NCBI GenBank assembly: GCA_963933115.1
Contig: CAWVSL010000025.1
Span: forward strand, 1-39,692
DNA: 39,692 nt
Direction: 5' to 3'
Source: JALJPB01 sp963933115
GTDB taxonomy: Bacteria > Pseudomonadota > Gammaproteobacteria > Enterobacterales > Alteromonadaceae
Positions 25,412 to 33,583 of this stretch are shown in pieces (positions within the stretch are counted from its first letter, which is position 1; each line of letters opens with the position of its first letter). A program made the translations under genes and the position numbers. The notes under the pieces were generated by a model. The model was given only the letters and a program-made list of their open reading frames with translations. It did no database searches and was not told the DNA's origin.

Positions 25412-26962
25412 TTAATTATTTATCTCATACTTAGCTGCTTTACCTTTTGCTGGTAATGAAGTTTTAATAAACTGACGTAAGTCCTCGTTGGCTTTTTTTA
25501 AATCTTCCGAACGCAAATACATCATATGACCGCTACGATAGCCCTTAAAACTTAATCTATCTTTCATTTTCCCACTAGGGTCAAGTTGCCAAAGAGTGTA
25601 TTTCGCATCAAAGTAATTAGTTGCACCATCATAATAACCTGACTGAATAACCACATTTAAATAGGGGTTTTGAGCCATAGCTAAGCGTAAATTTTCACCT
25701 GTGTGATTATTTGTTCTATCCCAAGGATGAACATCGCCGAACATATTATATTTAATGTCCGTTTTATAGTTTAACTCGGTACGCATATAGTCATTAATGG
25801 CTGGCGTAAAGGAGTGCAGCCAAGAAGTGAGTTCGGCATTGTAATCAGGAGAACTTCCGGTGTCTTTCTCATCTATCCCTAAATATCTTGAGTCTAGTCG
25901 ACCAATGGTTTGTCCCTTGTCACGCAATAACTCTTTCCAGAAAAAATTATTAGAAATATCTAAATTATTTTGTATGACCGCTTCAATACTAATACCTGCA
26001 TAAGCCGAAACTTTTTCAGCTATCGCCTGCTTCTTATCTTGAGAAATAAAACCACCCAATGCCAAAGCAGGTAAATATTCATTCAAGGTAAATTGTTCAA
26101 CTTCTGGTAATAACTGTTCTAGGTCTTTATTCTGTAAATTTTTATCTAGCATGCGGTGATGCCATGCTGCAGCAGAAAAATAGGGTAATCGGTTCGCTGA
26201 CTTTATTGCTCCATCCCGTTTTAATCCTATATCAGTTGGTGAAACTAAAATAACACCATTAACATACATCCATTGACGAGCTTGCAGCTCTAACGCCAGT
26301 CCTGAAACACGGGTTGTACCGTAACTTTCACCAATTAAAAATTTTGGTGAGCGCCAACGTTCATTGCGACTGACAAAAGTATTGAGCCATTCAGCTAAAT
26401 ATTTAATATCAGCATTGACGCCAAAAAATGTTTTTGTCTGCTCTTCTTTACTGAGATAGTCACCTTTTTTGTTTTTAAGCATTCGTGAATAACCGGTATT
26501 GACTGGATTAACAAAGACAATATCAGCAACATCTAATACCGAATAATCATTAGTTTTCACCCCATAAGGCTGCAGTGGATAACCTTCATCATTAACATTT
26601 AATACCTTGGGTCCCGTATAAGCAACGTGCATCCATACCGAGGCAGAGCCGGGGCCACCATTGAATGAAATTAACAAGGGACGATTAGCAGCATGGTCTT
26701 TAATATCACTGCGCTTATAATAAGTATAATGAAGCGTGGCTATAGCATCACCGTCATTATTCCAAACAGGCTGAGTACCGACTGTCGCGGTATATTCAAT
26801 ATCATTCCCCTTGATTGTTGTTGTATGTTCGGTAACAACCTTAGCATCAATATCAATCGATCGGCTGTAACTAGTCTTAGCTTCTTCATTCGCTAAGGCC
26901 AAACTTGGCGTGGCTTGTAACAGAAAATAAAAGGGTAAAACAAAAAATTTGGCTAGCTTCAT
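25412..26962 (-). CDS. S10-family serine carboxypeptidase, secreted
   Basis: A 516-residue peptidase with a Sec signal peptide (KLAKFFVLPFYFLLQ, predicted cleavage after ALA at about 22-24). NGGPGSAS at 101-108 supplies the oxyanion hole. The nucleophile is Ser213 in GESYGTTR, the catalytic Asp is probably in SGYYDGATNYF, and the His is in YRSGHMMYLR near the C-terminus. The family removes C-terminal residues from peptides; this one should work in the periplasm or outside the cell. It is divergent from the CoA-transferase gene, with a perfect 10-bp palindrome in the spacer. Confidence 0.92.
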   Translation of the reverse strand: MKLAKFFVLPFYFLLQATPSLALANEEAKTSYSRSIDIDAKVVTEHTTTIKGNDIEYTATVGTQPVWNNDGDAIATLHYTYYKRSDIKDHAANRPLLISFNGGPGSASVWMHVAYTGPKVLNVNDEGYPLQPYGVKTNDYSVLDVADIVFVNPVNTGYSRMLKNKKGDYLSKEEQTKTFFGVNADIKYLAEWLNTFVSRNERWRSPKFLIGESYGTTRVSGLALELQARQWMYVNGVILVSPTDIGLKRDGAIKSANRLPYFSAAAWHHRMLDKNLQNKDLEQLLPEVEQFTLNEYLPALALGGFISQDKKQAIAEKVSAYAGISIEAVIQNNLDISNNFFWKELLRDKGQTIGRLDSRYLGIDEKDTGSSPDYNAELTSWLHSFTPAINDYMRTELNYKTDIKYNMFGDVHPWDRTNNHTGENLRLAMAQNPYLNVVIQSGYYDGATNYFDAKYTLWQLDPSGKMKDRLSFKGYRSGHMMYLRSEDLKKANEDLRQFIKTSLPAKGKAAKYEINN

Positions 26963-27010
26963 TTAGAAGTCTCCATAGAGAAATATTGAGTAATTATTGC
27001 GTATTCTGAG

Positions 27011-27034
27011 TTCAGCTAATTATTATTAGCTGAA
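27011..27034. promoter_or_regulatory. Perfect palindrome between divergent genes, possible operator
   Basis: TTCAGCTAAT (27011-27020) and ATTAGCTGAA (27025-27034) are exact reverse complements around TATT. The palindrome lies 49 bases upstream of the peptidase start and 128 bases upstream of the CoA-transferase start. That location, and the lack of a gene end nearby, suits a regulator site better than a terminator. Confidence 0.45.
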
Positions 27035-27161
27035 GTTTTCTCTGATAAATCAATGTAATTAAAACAAAGAATTATTTAATCATAACAAATACAAAAGACA
27101 ATGTTAGTCTTAACCTTTAATTAAGCTCAACGGATTATAGTCAAAGCTAGGAAACTAAAAA

Positions 27162-28376
27162 ATGAGCAGCGCACTAAAAAACATTACCGTTATTGATTTA
27201 AGCCGAATTTTAGCAGGCCCTTGGGCATCACAATTATTGGCGGATATGGGGGCGGAAGTGATTAAGGTTGAGCAACCAATCAAAGGTGATGACACCCGTT
27301 TTTGGGGACCTCCCTTTATTAAACCGGCAACAACAGAGCAGCCACCACAAGCCGCTTATTTTCATTGCGCTAATCGAAATAAACAATCAATTGCAATAGA
27401 TATTACTCAAAGCAAAGGTCAACAAATTATAAAAAACCTCGTTGCTAAAGCCGATGTATTTCTCGAGAACTTTAAAGTGGGTGGTTTAGCAAAGTACGGG
27501 CTAGATTATCAAAGTTTACAAAAAATTAACCCTCAATTGGTTTACTGCTCCATTACCGGTTTTGGTCAAACAGGCCCAAGCGCTAATAAAGCCGGTTATG
27601 ATGCGATGATTCAAGGTGAAGGTGGCTTAATGAGTATTACCGGTGATCCCGAGGGTGCGCCAATGAAAGTAGGAGTGGCGGTTGTTGATATCATGACCGG
27701 TTTATATAGTAGTAATGCAATTTTAGCGGCGCTAATGGCCCGACATCATACCCATCAAGGCCAACATATTGATATTGCTCTGCTCGATGTTCAATTGGCA
27801 ATGTTAGCAAATCAAGGGATGAATTATTTAACGACTAAAGAAAATCCACAACGCAGAGGTAATGGTCATCCAACTATCGTACCTTATCAATGTTTTGCTA
27901 GCCAAGATGGTAATGTTATTTTAGCTGTTGGAAATGATAAACAGTTTCAACGTTTTTGCCAGGTAGCCAATTTAGCCGAGTTGAGCAGTGATAAACGCTT
28001 TGATACTAATGAACAAAGAGTGATAAACAGAAGTAAGCTTATCCCTTTGCTTGCTGAAAAATTAGCACTATTTCCAAGCGCATGGTGGATCGAAACATTA
28101 GAGAAAGTGGCGGTTCCTTGTGGCTCGGTCAATACTGTCGAGCAAGCCATTAATCACCCCCAAATTCAACACCGTAATATGATTAAACAGCTACCAAACA
28201 GTGACGGGCAAATGATTCATACCATTGCCTCTCCTATTCACTTTTCCGAAACACCACTGCAATATCACCGAAGTGCACCAAACTTAGGCCAAGATAGTCA
28301 AAATATTTTATCTAAAACGTTAGGTTATAGTGAAAGTGAGATAAAACAGCTTTTTAAAGAAAGTATTGTCGGTTAA
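27162..28376 (+). CDS. CaiB/BaiF family III CoA-transferase
   Basis: A 404-residue family III CoA-transferase. It begins with the family pattern VIDLSRILAGPWASQLLADMGAEVIKVE (read as overlapping segments), has LENFKVGGLAKYGLDY, and carries the catalytic Asp147 in AGYDAMIQGEGG. The C-terminal half has PYQCFASQDG and VPCGSVNTVEQA. It moves CoA between carboxylic acids, such as a dicarboxylate or a branched acid; the substrates cannot be read from sequence and no pathway genes flank it. Length is normal. The start is the ATG at 27162 with GGAAA upstream. Confidence 0.92.
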   Translation: MSSALKNITVIDLSRILAGPWASQLLADMGAEVIKVEQPIKGDDTRFWGPPFIKPATTEQPPQAAYFHCANRNKQSIAIDITQSKGQQIIKNLVAKADVFLENFKVGGLAKYGLDYQSLQKINPQLVYCSITGFGQTGPSANKAGYDAMIQGEGGLMSITGDPEGAPMKVGVAVVDIMTGLYSSNAILAALMARHHTHQGQHIDIALLDVQLAMLANQGMNYLTTKENPQRRGNGHPTIVPYQCFASQDGNVILAVGNDKQFQRFCQVANLAELSSDKRFDTNEQRVINRSKLIPLLAEKLALFPSAWWIETLEKVAVPCGSVNTVEQAINHPQIQHRNMIKQLPNSDGQMIHTIASPIHFSETPLQYHRSAPNLGQDSQNILSKTLGYSESEIKQLFKESIVG

Positions 28377-28575
28377 TAATAGCTAATACCTTCCCTAGAT
28401 AGTCATAGCCAGATGCCTTTAAGTAATCGTTTTGTTACTTAACACTGCAAATAAGGCAGTAAAAAGAGGGAAGTTAGAGCCCTTTTCGACTTTTTTTTAT
28501 CCAACTCTTGTTACTTCTCTCCCCCTGCGGCAAACTATAGCTATAAAAATTTACCCATTAATACTAGAGAACGCC

Positions 28576-29208
28576 ATGAGCGAAAAATCAGCAGCTACCA
28601 GTCAAATTAGTCAAATGTTAACGATGCAAGATGCAATGAATTCACGAGTGAGTGAAACATGGCGTACTAATGGTTACCAGTGGTATCGCGCCATTTGGGT
28701 AGAGTGTGCTGAAATGTTAGATCACCACGGTTGGAAGTGGTGGAAACATCAAGAAATTGACGTTGCCCAAGTTCAGCTAGAATTAGTGGACATTTTTCAT
28801 TTTGGTTTATCACTACGATTAATGACAGGGGCAAGTGTCGAAACGATTAATGAAGAGTTAGTCAAAGAACTGACACAAAACACTCAAGAAACTGACTTTA
28901 AAGTTGCCTTAGAAAACTTAGCTTCTGCTGCGGTAAGTGAGAAGCGATTTGATGCCGTTGCCTTAGCTGATTGTATGAAGTTAATGAATATGGATTTAGA
29001 CGAATTATTCCGACAGTATGTTGGCAAAAACACCTTGAACTTCTTTCGCCAAGACCATGGTTACAAAGAAGGGACTTATATTAAAATTTGGCATGGTGAA
29101 GAAGATAATGAAGTCTTAGCCATTTTAGTTAATCGCCTTGACGCTAGTGCAGCTGACTTTCAGCATCAACTTTATCAAGCCTTAGAAGCAAAATATCCAA
29201 AAGCATAG
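28576..29208 (+). CDS. Dimeric (all-alpha) dUTP diphosphatase
   Basis: About 210 residues from the ATG at 28576, with AGAGA six bases upstream; an in-frame TTG at 28432 would add 48 residues unlike the family. Residues NGYQWYRAIWVECAEMLDHHGWKWWK and QLELVDIFHFGL (given as separate pieces) carry the acidic ExxE...ExxD metal-binding motifs of the all-alpha NTP pyrophosphatase fold, dUTPase_2 type. It hydrolyses dUTP to dUMP and pyrophosphate, keeping uracil out of DNA and supplying dTMP synthesis. It is unrelated to the trimeric E. coli Dut. The gene stands alone and is followed by a 14-bp perfect hairpin. Confidence 0.88.
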   Translation: MSEKSAATSQISQMLTMQDAMNSRVSETWRTNGYQWYRAIWVECAEMLDHHGWKWWKHQEIDVAQVQLELVDIFHFGLSLRLMTGASVETINEELVKELTQNTQETDFKVALENLASAAVSEKRFDAVALADCMKLMNMDLDELFRQYVGKNTLNFFRQDHGYKEGTYIKIWHGEEDNEVLAILVNRLDASAADFQHQLYQALEAKYPKA

Positions 29209-29239
29209 CGTTGAGTTGAGAGCGAATATGCTCAGATGT

Positions 29240-29272
29240 TATTTCGATTAGCTAACCGAGCTAATCGAAATA
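29240..29272. terminator. 14-bp perfect hairpin after the dUTPase gene
   Basis: The left arm 29240-29253 and right arm 29259-29271/2 are exact reverse complements (core TTTCGATTAGCT / AGCTAATCGAAA) around the loop AACCG. It lies 31 bases after the stop codon, the usual place for a terminator, but only a weak ATTAATTAA follows rather than a T-run. It may be a bidirectional or repeat-type element. Confidence 0.5.
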
Positions 29273-29311
29273 TTAATTAAACTCATGTTATATCAATACC
29301 TATAGTATCTC

Positions 29312-29327
29312 TGGCACAAATTATGCA
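29312..29327 (+). promoter_or_regulatory. Sigma-54 (-24/-12) promoter of the DUF2726 gene
   Basis: TGGCACAAATTATGCA matches TGGCAYRN4TTGCW with one mismatch (A for the first T of TTGC). GG (29313-29314) and GC (29325-29326) are ten bases apart. Transcription would begin near 29338, about 43 bases before the preferred start codon. No clear enhancer site was recognised upstream. Confidence 0.65.
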
Positions 29328-29380
29328 AATTCCTTTTTACTAAAGAATAGCGTCAAGAATTTGAATCACCGGAGATGTTC

Positions 29381-30031
29381 ATGGAACTTATATTATTTGC
29401 CTTAATAAGCTTAATTGTTATTGTCACAGTCTTAGCGACTCGCTTAAGTGATAATAGCTTCCCTTTTCCCTTTGACAGTAAAAGTTCAATATTTACCCCC
29501 GCGGAAAAAAACTTTCAAAATCTTGTTGAGCAGGCCATGGGGCCAAAATACCGTATACTTAACCGGGTAAAACTAAGCGATGTCGTTACTATTCGTAATG
29601 GCGTATCCACTCGTGCTAGTCAGGTTGCCGCGACTAACGCCAATACCAAATACCTAGATTTTGTGATATGTGACCGCACTAACATGAAACTATTAGGGGC
29701 GATAGACTTAGTAGATACTCAAGGCAAAGGCTATAAAATAAAAAAAGATTGGTTTGTCAGTGGCGCACTTGAAGCGGCGGTTATTCCTCATATTCGAATA
29801 AAAGTAAAAGCTAACTACACTATTGATGAAATCAGAACTTGTATCAATAGTCGCCTACTAGGTAACAATACACCATTACCCAAAGTTAAAGGTAAAGTGA
29901 TACCAGCACCTATGATAAAAGCCAGACCACGTAATGTTGGAGCAATAGCAACTAAGGCCACTAAAGAGCAAATAGCACCTCAAATGGCAAGACAAAACCC
30001 AGCGAGACAAGCCATTGCATTAACTAACTAA
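29381..30031 (+). CDS. DUF2726-domain membrane-anchored protein
   Basis: About 216 residues. The ATG at 29381 is preferred because GGAG lies six bases before it; an ATG at 29375 touches that site directly. A single N-terminal membrane segment (LILFALISLIVIVTVLA) is followed by a cytoplasmic DUF2726 domain, roughly residues 45-160 (NFQNLVEQAMGPKYRILNRV, KYLDFVICDRTNMKLLGAIDLVD). In some proteins this domain resembles restriction-endonuclease-like folds, with an Asp/Asp-Leu-Val-Asp arrangement, but no activity is established. The tail is basic and low complexity. It has its own sigma-54-like promoter, unusual for this family as far as I know. Confidence 0.82.
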   Translation: MELILFALISLIVIVTVLATRLSDNSFPFPFDSKSSIFTPAEKNFQNLVEQAMGPKYRILNRVKLSDVVTIRNGVSTRASQVAATNANTKYLDFVICDRTNMKLLGAIDLVDTQGKGYKIKKDWFVSGALEAAVIPHIRIKVKANYTIDEIRTCINSRLLGNNTPLPKVKGKVIPAPMIKARPRNVGAIATKATKEQIAPQMARQNPARQAIALTN

Positions 30032-30120
30032 CATTAATTAATTAATTTAAAAAAATTGCCTGTTGTTATTCTTCTTTTCAATTCACTTATAAAAAGTCAA
30101 TCAATTGTAGAGAATGTCAC

Positions 30121-30149
30121 GAGATTTTTAAAACGTCTCAGGCTATAAT
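30121..30149 (+). promoter_or_regulatory. Possible sigma-70 promoter for mtnN
   Basis: A perfect TATAAT -10 hexamer is at 30144-30149. The -35 candidate 17 bases upstream (GAGATT) is poor. Distance to the mtnN start is about 38 bases, and AGGAA precedes that ATG by seven. Confidence 0.4.
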
Positions 30150-30186
30150 TGCTCTCTTACCAGAAATACCGACCACAGGAAATACT

Positions 30187-30915
30187 ATGAAAGCAGGCAT
30201 AATTGGCGCAATGGAGCCAGAAGTAGCAATTTTAAAGGCTAAACTTGAGAACAGTAAGACTGTCAGTTATGCCGGTTATACTTTTTATCAAGGCCAATTA
30301 AATGGTAATGATGTGGTTATTGTCCAGTCGGGAATCGGTAAAGTAGCGGCTGCGTTAGCCACAGCCATGCTCATTGATAAATTCCAGCCTGATTATGTGG
30401 TTAACACGGGCTCTGCCGGTGGTTTTGAACAATCACTTAAAGTGGGTGATATTGTCATCAGTTCAGAAGTGAGGTATCACGATGTTGATGTCACCGCTTT
30501 TGGTTATGAAATAGGGCAACTCCCTGCAAATCCTGCCGCTTATATTCCACACCCTACTTTAGTTAAAGCAGCTAAAGATGGGATATCACAACTCAAAGAT
30601 ACTGATGGAAAGGGTATTCAAACCTTGATTGGCTTAATCACCACTGGTGATACGTTCATGACTAAAGATGACGATATCGCCAAAGCGCGTGCGAACTTTC
30701 CAACAATGGCAGCAGTAGAGATGGAGGGAGCAGCGATTGCTCATACCTGTTATCAATTTAACGTCCCCTTTGTCATTATTCGCTCAATGTCAGACATTGC
30801 TGGTAAAGAGTCGCCAACCTCATTTGAAGCCTATTTAGAAACAGCATCAGTAAATTCATCACAACTGGTTATGAACATGCTTGATGTTTTGCAGGGACAA
30901 CCATTATTATCTTAA
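30187..30915 (+). CDS. mtnN: MtnN, 5'-methylthioadenosine/S-adenosylhomocysteine nucleosidase
   Basis: A 242-residue nucleosidase closely following the family from its first residues (MKAGIIGAMEPEVAIL). The catalytic set is present: Glu12, Glu180 in VEMEGAAIAH and Asp203 in RSMSDIAG. It cleaves adenine from methylthioadenosine and S-adenosylhomocysteine, recycling by-products of methylation, polyamine and quorum-signal synthesis. AGGAA precedes the ATG at good spacing. The CbiB-like gene follows after a single base, so the two are cotranscribed. Confidence 0.96.
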   Translation: MKAGIIGAMEPEVAILKAKLENSKTVSYAGYTFYQGQLNGNDVVIVQSGIGKVAAALATAMLIDKFQPDYVVNTGSAGGFEQSLKVGDIVISSEVRYHDVDVTAFGYEIGQLPANPAAYIPHPTLVKAAKDGISQLKDTDGKGIQTLIGLITTGDTFMTKDDDIAKARANFPTMAAVEMEGAAIAHTCYQFNVPFVIIRSMSDIAGKESPTSFEAYLETASVNSSQLVMNMLDVLQGQPLLS

Positions 30916-30916
30916 A

Positions 30917-31891
30917 ATGATAACAACTACCGCAATAAACTTGCCAGCCATGAATGATTTTAGCAGTACAGTATTACTGCTTTTCGCTGTTATTTTAATC
31001 AAAAGTTTAATCATGCGAACGGTTAGCCATCAACCCTTTACTTTTTTTAACTTCTATTGCCAAAGACTCAGTCATAAAGTAAATAATGCAAAAAATCCAG
31101 TGAAACAGCAAGTCATTGACGGTGCTACCGCTGTTGTCATCACATTGTTACCATTAATGATTATTTTATCGCTATTTGAGCTTTTTATTGAAGTAACTTG
31201 GCTCTGGCAAGCCTTTTTACTTTACCTTGCTATCGGTCCGTTTAACGTATCAGCAAGTAGTAAATCAGTTGCACAAGCGCTAGTCGCCAATCAAAATTAT
31301 TTAGCAAAACAAACGCTACAGCCTTTGTTGTTGAGAGATACTGAGCAGTTATCAAAAATAGGCTTAAGTAAAAGCTGTATAGAAATGCAGTTACTCAAAA
31401 CAATGCAGCAAAATTTTGTCGTTATTTTTCATTTTTTAGTCTTTGGGCCACTTATCGCTCTAGCTTACCGGCTATTACTTGAAATGCATTATAGTTGGAA
31501 CGTTAAACAAACTACTTTTAGTGCTTTTGGTAAACAAGTGAATATCTTGGTTAACCTCTTGCAATGGTTACCTGTACGTTTATTTACTTTAATGATGTTG
31601 TGCATTCATTCCAAACAAAATTTATTGTTGTTTTGGCGATTAATTAATGGCAAGATTTTTCAATTAAATAATGATATTGCGCTTCATTGTTTAGCACTCA
31701 ATTTACAGGTTAGACTCGGTGGTGTTGCTATGTATGGAGGGGTAAAATTACAAAAAGTCAGCTTTAATGATCAAGCAAGGCAGCCTGAACCAACTGATAT
31801 TATTCATGCCAGTACTCAGTTAAAGTACACATTAATGATTTACAGTGCCATGTTAATCATTATTGCCACATTGAGCTTTTTAGTACAATGA
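30917..31891 (+). CDS. CobD/CbiB-like cobalamin biosynthesis membrane protein
   Basis: About 324 residues from the ATG at 30917, one base after the mtnN stop; an earlier in-frame TTG at 30881 lies inside mtnN. Several membrane spans are visible (VLLLFAVILIKSLIM, VVITLLPLMIILSLFELFI, FVVIFHFLVFGPLIALAY and a C-terminal YTLMIYSAMLIIIATLSFLV). The pattern VSASSKSVAQAL and the segment DIALHCLALNLQVRLGGVAM fit the CbiB/CobD family, which attaches aminopropanol to cobyric acid. It is divergent from true CbiB, and no other cobalamin genes are present, so an actual role in B12 synthesis is uncertain. A decayed inverted copy of its 3' third lies at 33026-33187. Confidence 0.72.
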   Translation: MITTTAINLPAMNDFSSTVLLLFAVILIKSLIMRTVSHQPFTFFNFYCQRLSHKVNNAKNPVKQQVIDGATAVVITLLPLMIILSLFELFIEVTWLWQAFLLYLAIGPFNVSASSKSVAQALVANQNYLAKQTLQPLLLRDTEQLSKIGLSKSCIEMQLLKTMQQNFVVIFHFLVFGPLIALAYRLLLEMHYSWNVKQTTFSAFGKQVNILVNLLQWLPVRLFTLMMLCIHSKQNLLLFWRLINGKIFQLNNDIALHCLALNLQVRLGGVAMYGGVKLQKVSFNDQARQPEPTDIIHASTQLKYTLMIYSAMLIIIATLSFLVQ

Positions 31892-31899
31892 CCTATTAA

Positions 31900-32712
31900 C
31901 TATATTATTTTTTTCAACTCATTTACTAACTTTCTTTTTACTTTGGTAAAAAAAGAAGTCTTTAAGTCACATAAAAGCTCCTTGTTCTTATCTATCTCTG
32001 CAATGAACTGGGCAACCCATTCAATGTTTCTTTGATTACCCTGTTTTTTTGTAATTTGCTCCTGAGGTATCTTAGTTTTATCTATTTTACAGCCGACAAA
32101 ACTCGCAATATTTTCTAATGAATCAGCTAGATTATTACAAATATCATCGAAATCCATTTCGATATAATTGCAGCCATTAGCCGCTAATGTATATCTCCAT
32201 GAGGAATTATCAAGAATGATATTACGAAGAGATTCATCAATTTGGTTAAAATCATATTTAGGGTCATTACACACCCGCTTTTGACCAGCAATCCATTCTC
32301 CTGTCTGACTTGCTATCGATAATGATACGGCCTGTTTCAATACATTTTCTCTCGATAACAAAATATAATATGCGTCGGGGAAATACTCTAGTACTTTTTT
32401 GAAGCCGCCAAACTGCTTGATGTGAGAATAATGTATTTTTATTCCAAACACACCATTAGTCGATGTTCTCCGCTTTTTAAGCTCCGCTATGGTTTCTTGT
32501 AAATCAGCCGTTTTTAGTTTCTTTTTCCATTCATTGAAATTTGCAAGGTTCGCGTATTCCAAAGGAAACCCAAAGGCTTCAGTTTTATGCAATGCATGTC
32601 CTAGCATATGACTACCGCATCTTCCAGTAGATGCGATTATCAAAATTTTAGAGGGGTTTTCTACGATTGGAAAATCATATGCCTGTGAAAACTGATCTTC
32701 ATATAAATTCAT
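31900..32712 (-). CDS. Stf0-like sulfotransferase
   Basis: About 270 residues from the ATG at 32712, with AAAGG eight bases upstream; the reading frame extends 19 codons further to 32769 but without support. The PAPS 5'-phosphate-binding loop is STGRCGSHMLGHAL near residues 28-41. The 3'-phosphate region is probably YYILLSRENVLKQAVSLSIA, with the conserved Arg-Ser pattern typical of sulfotransferases. Relatives include mycobacterial Stf0, which sulfates trehalose; the acceptor here is unknown. It ends nine bases from the CbiB-like gene (convergent) and sits between that gene and its inverted remnant, with no sulfate-activation genes nearby. The C-terminus is Lys-rich. Confidence 0.75.
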   Translation of the reverse strand: MNLYEDQFSQAYDFPIVENPSKILIIASTGRCGSHMLGHALHKTEAFGFPLEYANLANFNEWKKKLKTADLQETIAELKKRRTSTNGVFGIKIHYSHIKQFGGFKKVLEYFPDAYYILLSRENVLKQAVSLSIASQTGEWIAGQKRVCNDPKYDFNQIDESLRNIILDNSSWRYTLAANGCNYIEMDFDDICNNLADSLENIASFVGCKIDKTKIPQEQITKKQGNQRNIEWVAQFIAEIDKNKELLCDLKTSFFTKVKRKLVNELKKII

Positions 32713-33025
32713 TTGGTTACCTTTAATAGACTTATATCTAAAGACTGACATCAAAAAAGTTAAGTCCAAAATATTGGTGTATCAATAATATAAGGTGGCG
32801 ACTAACATGTAAAACAATATTATTTTTATTGACTTTCATACCCATAAATATTACTGAAGTCACAAAAAGTAAAGGCTAAAAAATAATAAAATCAATTAAT
32901 TAAGAAAAAAGGTTAATCGTATTGCTTAATATATATAATGGAGTACGTTTATCGTACTATGCTTTTAGTTAACGGTTGACTCTATATTATTTGATATGAA
33001 TATAACCAAATAAAAGTAGAAAAGG
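32713..33025. other. AT-rich gene-free spacer
   Basis: It holds the ribosome binding site and probable promoter of the sulfotransferase gene. A 6-bp perfect hairpin (AGTACG/CGTACT, 32942-32958) is the only other structure seen. No coding frame looks real. Confidence 0.5.
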
Positions 33026-33187
33026 CTAGGTGTATGTTAACTGAGTATTGGTATGAAGAATATCGGTTGGTTCAGGCTGCCTGGCCTGATCATTAAACTG
33101 AGTTTTCGTTACTTAACACCATTGTAAATAGCGATACCACCAAAACCACCTTGTAAGTTTAGTGCCAAACAATGCAGCGCAGTATCA
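33026..33187 (-). pseudogene. Decayed 3' fragment of a CobD/CbiB-like gene
   Basis: The minus strand encodes TALHCLALNLQGGFGGIAIYNGVK, in two pieces here TALHCLALNLQ and GGFGGIAIYNGVK, against DIALHCLALNLQ and VRLGGVAMYGGVK in the intact protein at 30917. After a TAA (33109-33111, TTA in the intact gene) and a one-base deletion near 33097-33100 it continues as SFNDQARQPEPTDILHTNTQ, against SFNDQARQPEPTDIIHASTQ. It then ends in TAG at 33026. DNA similarity is plain across about 160 bases; weaker similarity may reach 33250. There is no start and no membrane portion, so it is a dead copy, oriented opposite to the intact gene. Confidence 0.85.
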
Positions 33188-33259
33188 CTATACTGCTATA
33201 AACAATGCATCAGCCAACAAACTAAGAGCCGAGCTGTATTGGAAAGCATTGAAAAAACG

Positions 33260-33583
33260 TTAAGCCTCAATTCCCCAGCCATCGCTGTATCCTGAGAACT
33301 TAATTACCATTTGTTCAAACGCAGTTTCTTCTTTAATTATATTGTCATAACTTGGTACCATCACAAGGGTACAATCGACATCCCAGACATTGGGCGTTTC
33401 ATCGGCATGAAGGTTTACTTTTACCTCAGGCAAAGTTTTATTAATAAAGTCAGCCATTGCTTGTGCTTGTTCTTGCTGTTCGAATAAATGAAAAAACACC
33501 ACATCATGTTGCTGTGTTAGATCAATACCCGCTTGGTGCATTTCAGACAATACCTGGCCTGTTTCGTCGTTAGGGAAGCTCAT
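33260..33583 (-). CDS. RraB-family regulator of RNase E activity
   Basis: A 107-residue acidic protein beginning MSFPNDETGQVLSEM and ending in a YSDGWGIEA-type tail, both hallmarks of the RraB (DUF1260) fold. E. coli RraB, about 138 residues, binds RNase E and alters its cleavage of some mRNAs; this one is shorter. Function beyond the fold is inference. It is followed immediately on the same strand by the CbiB-like remnant and has a 330-base gene-free region upstream. Confidence 0.78.
   Translation of the reverse strand: MSFPNDETGQVLSEMHQAGIDLTQQHDVVFFHLFEQQEQAQAMADFINKTLPEVKVNLHADETPNVWDVDCTLVMVPSYDNIIKEETAFEQMVIKFSGYSDGWGIEA

Noticed and set aside
28529..28541. GGCAAACTATAGC as a sigma-54 promoter before the dUTPase gene.
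   Set aside because: GG and GC are nine, not ten, bases apart and the flanking consensus bases are missing.
28432..28575. A 48-residue N-terminal extension of the dUTPase from a TTG codon.
   Set aside because: The extension has no family resemblance, and an ATG with a fair ribosome binding site at 28576 begins the conserved part.
33034..33096. A 20-codon plus-strand open frame with an AGG-containing upstream sequence.
   Set aside because: It is the antisense of the decayed CbiB-like fragment, whose match to the intact gene fully explains the sequence.
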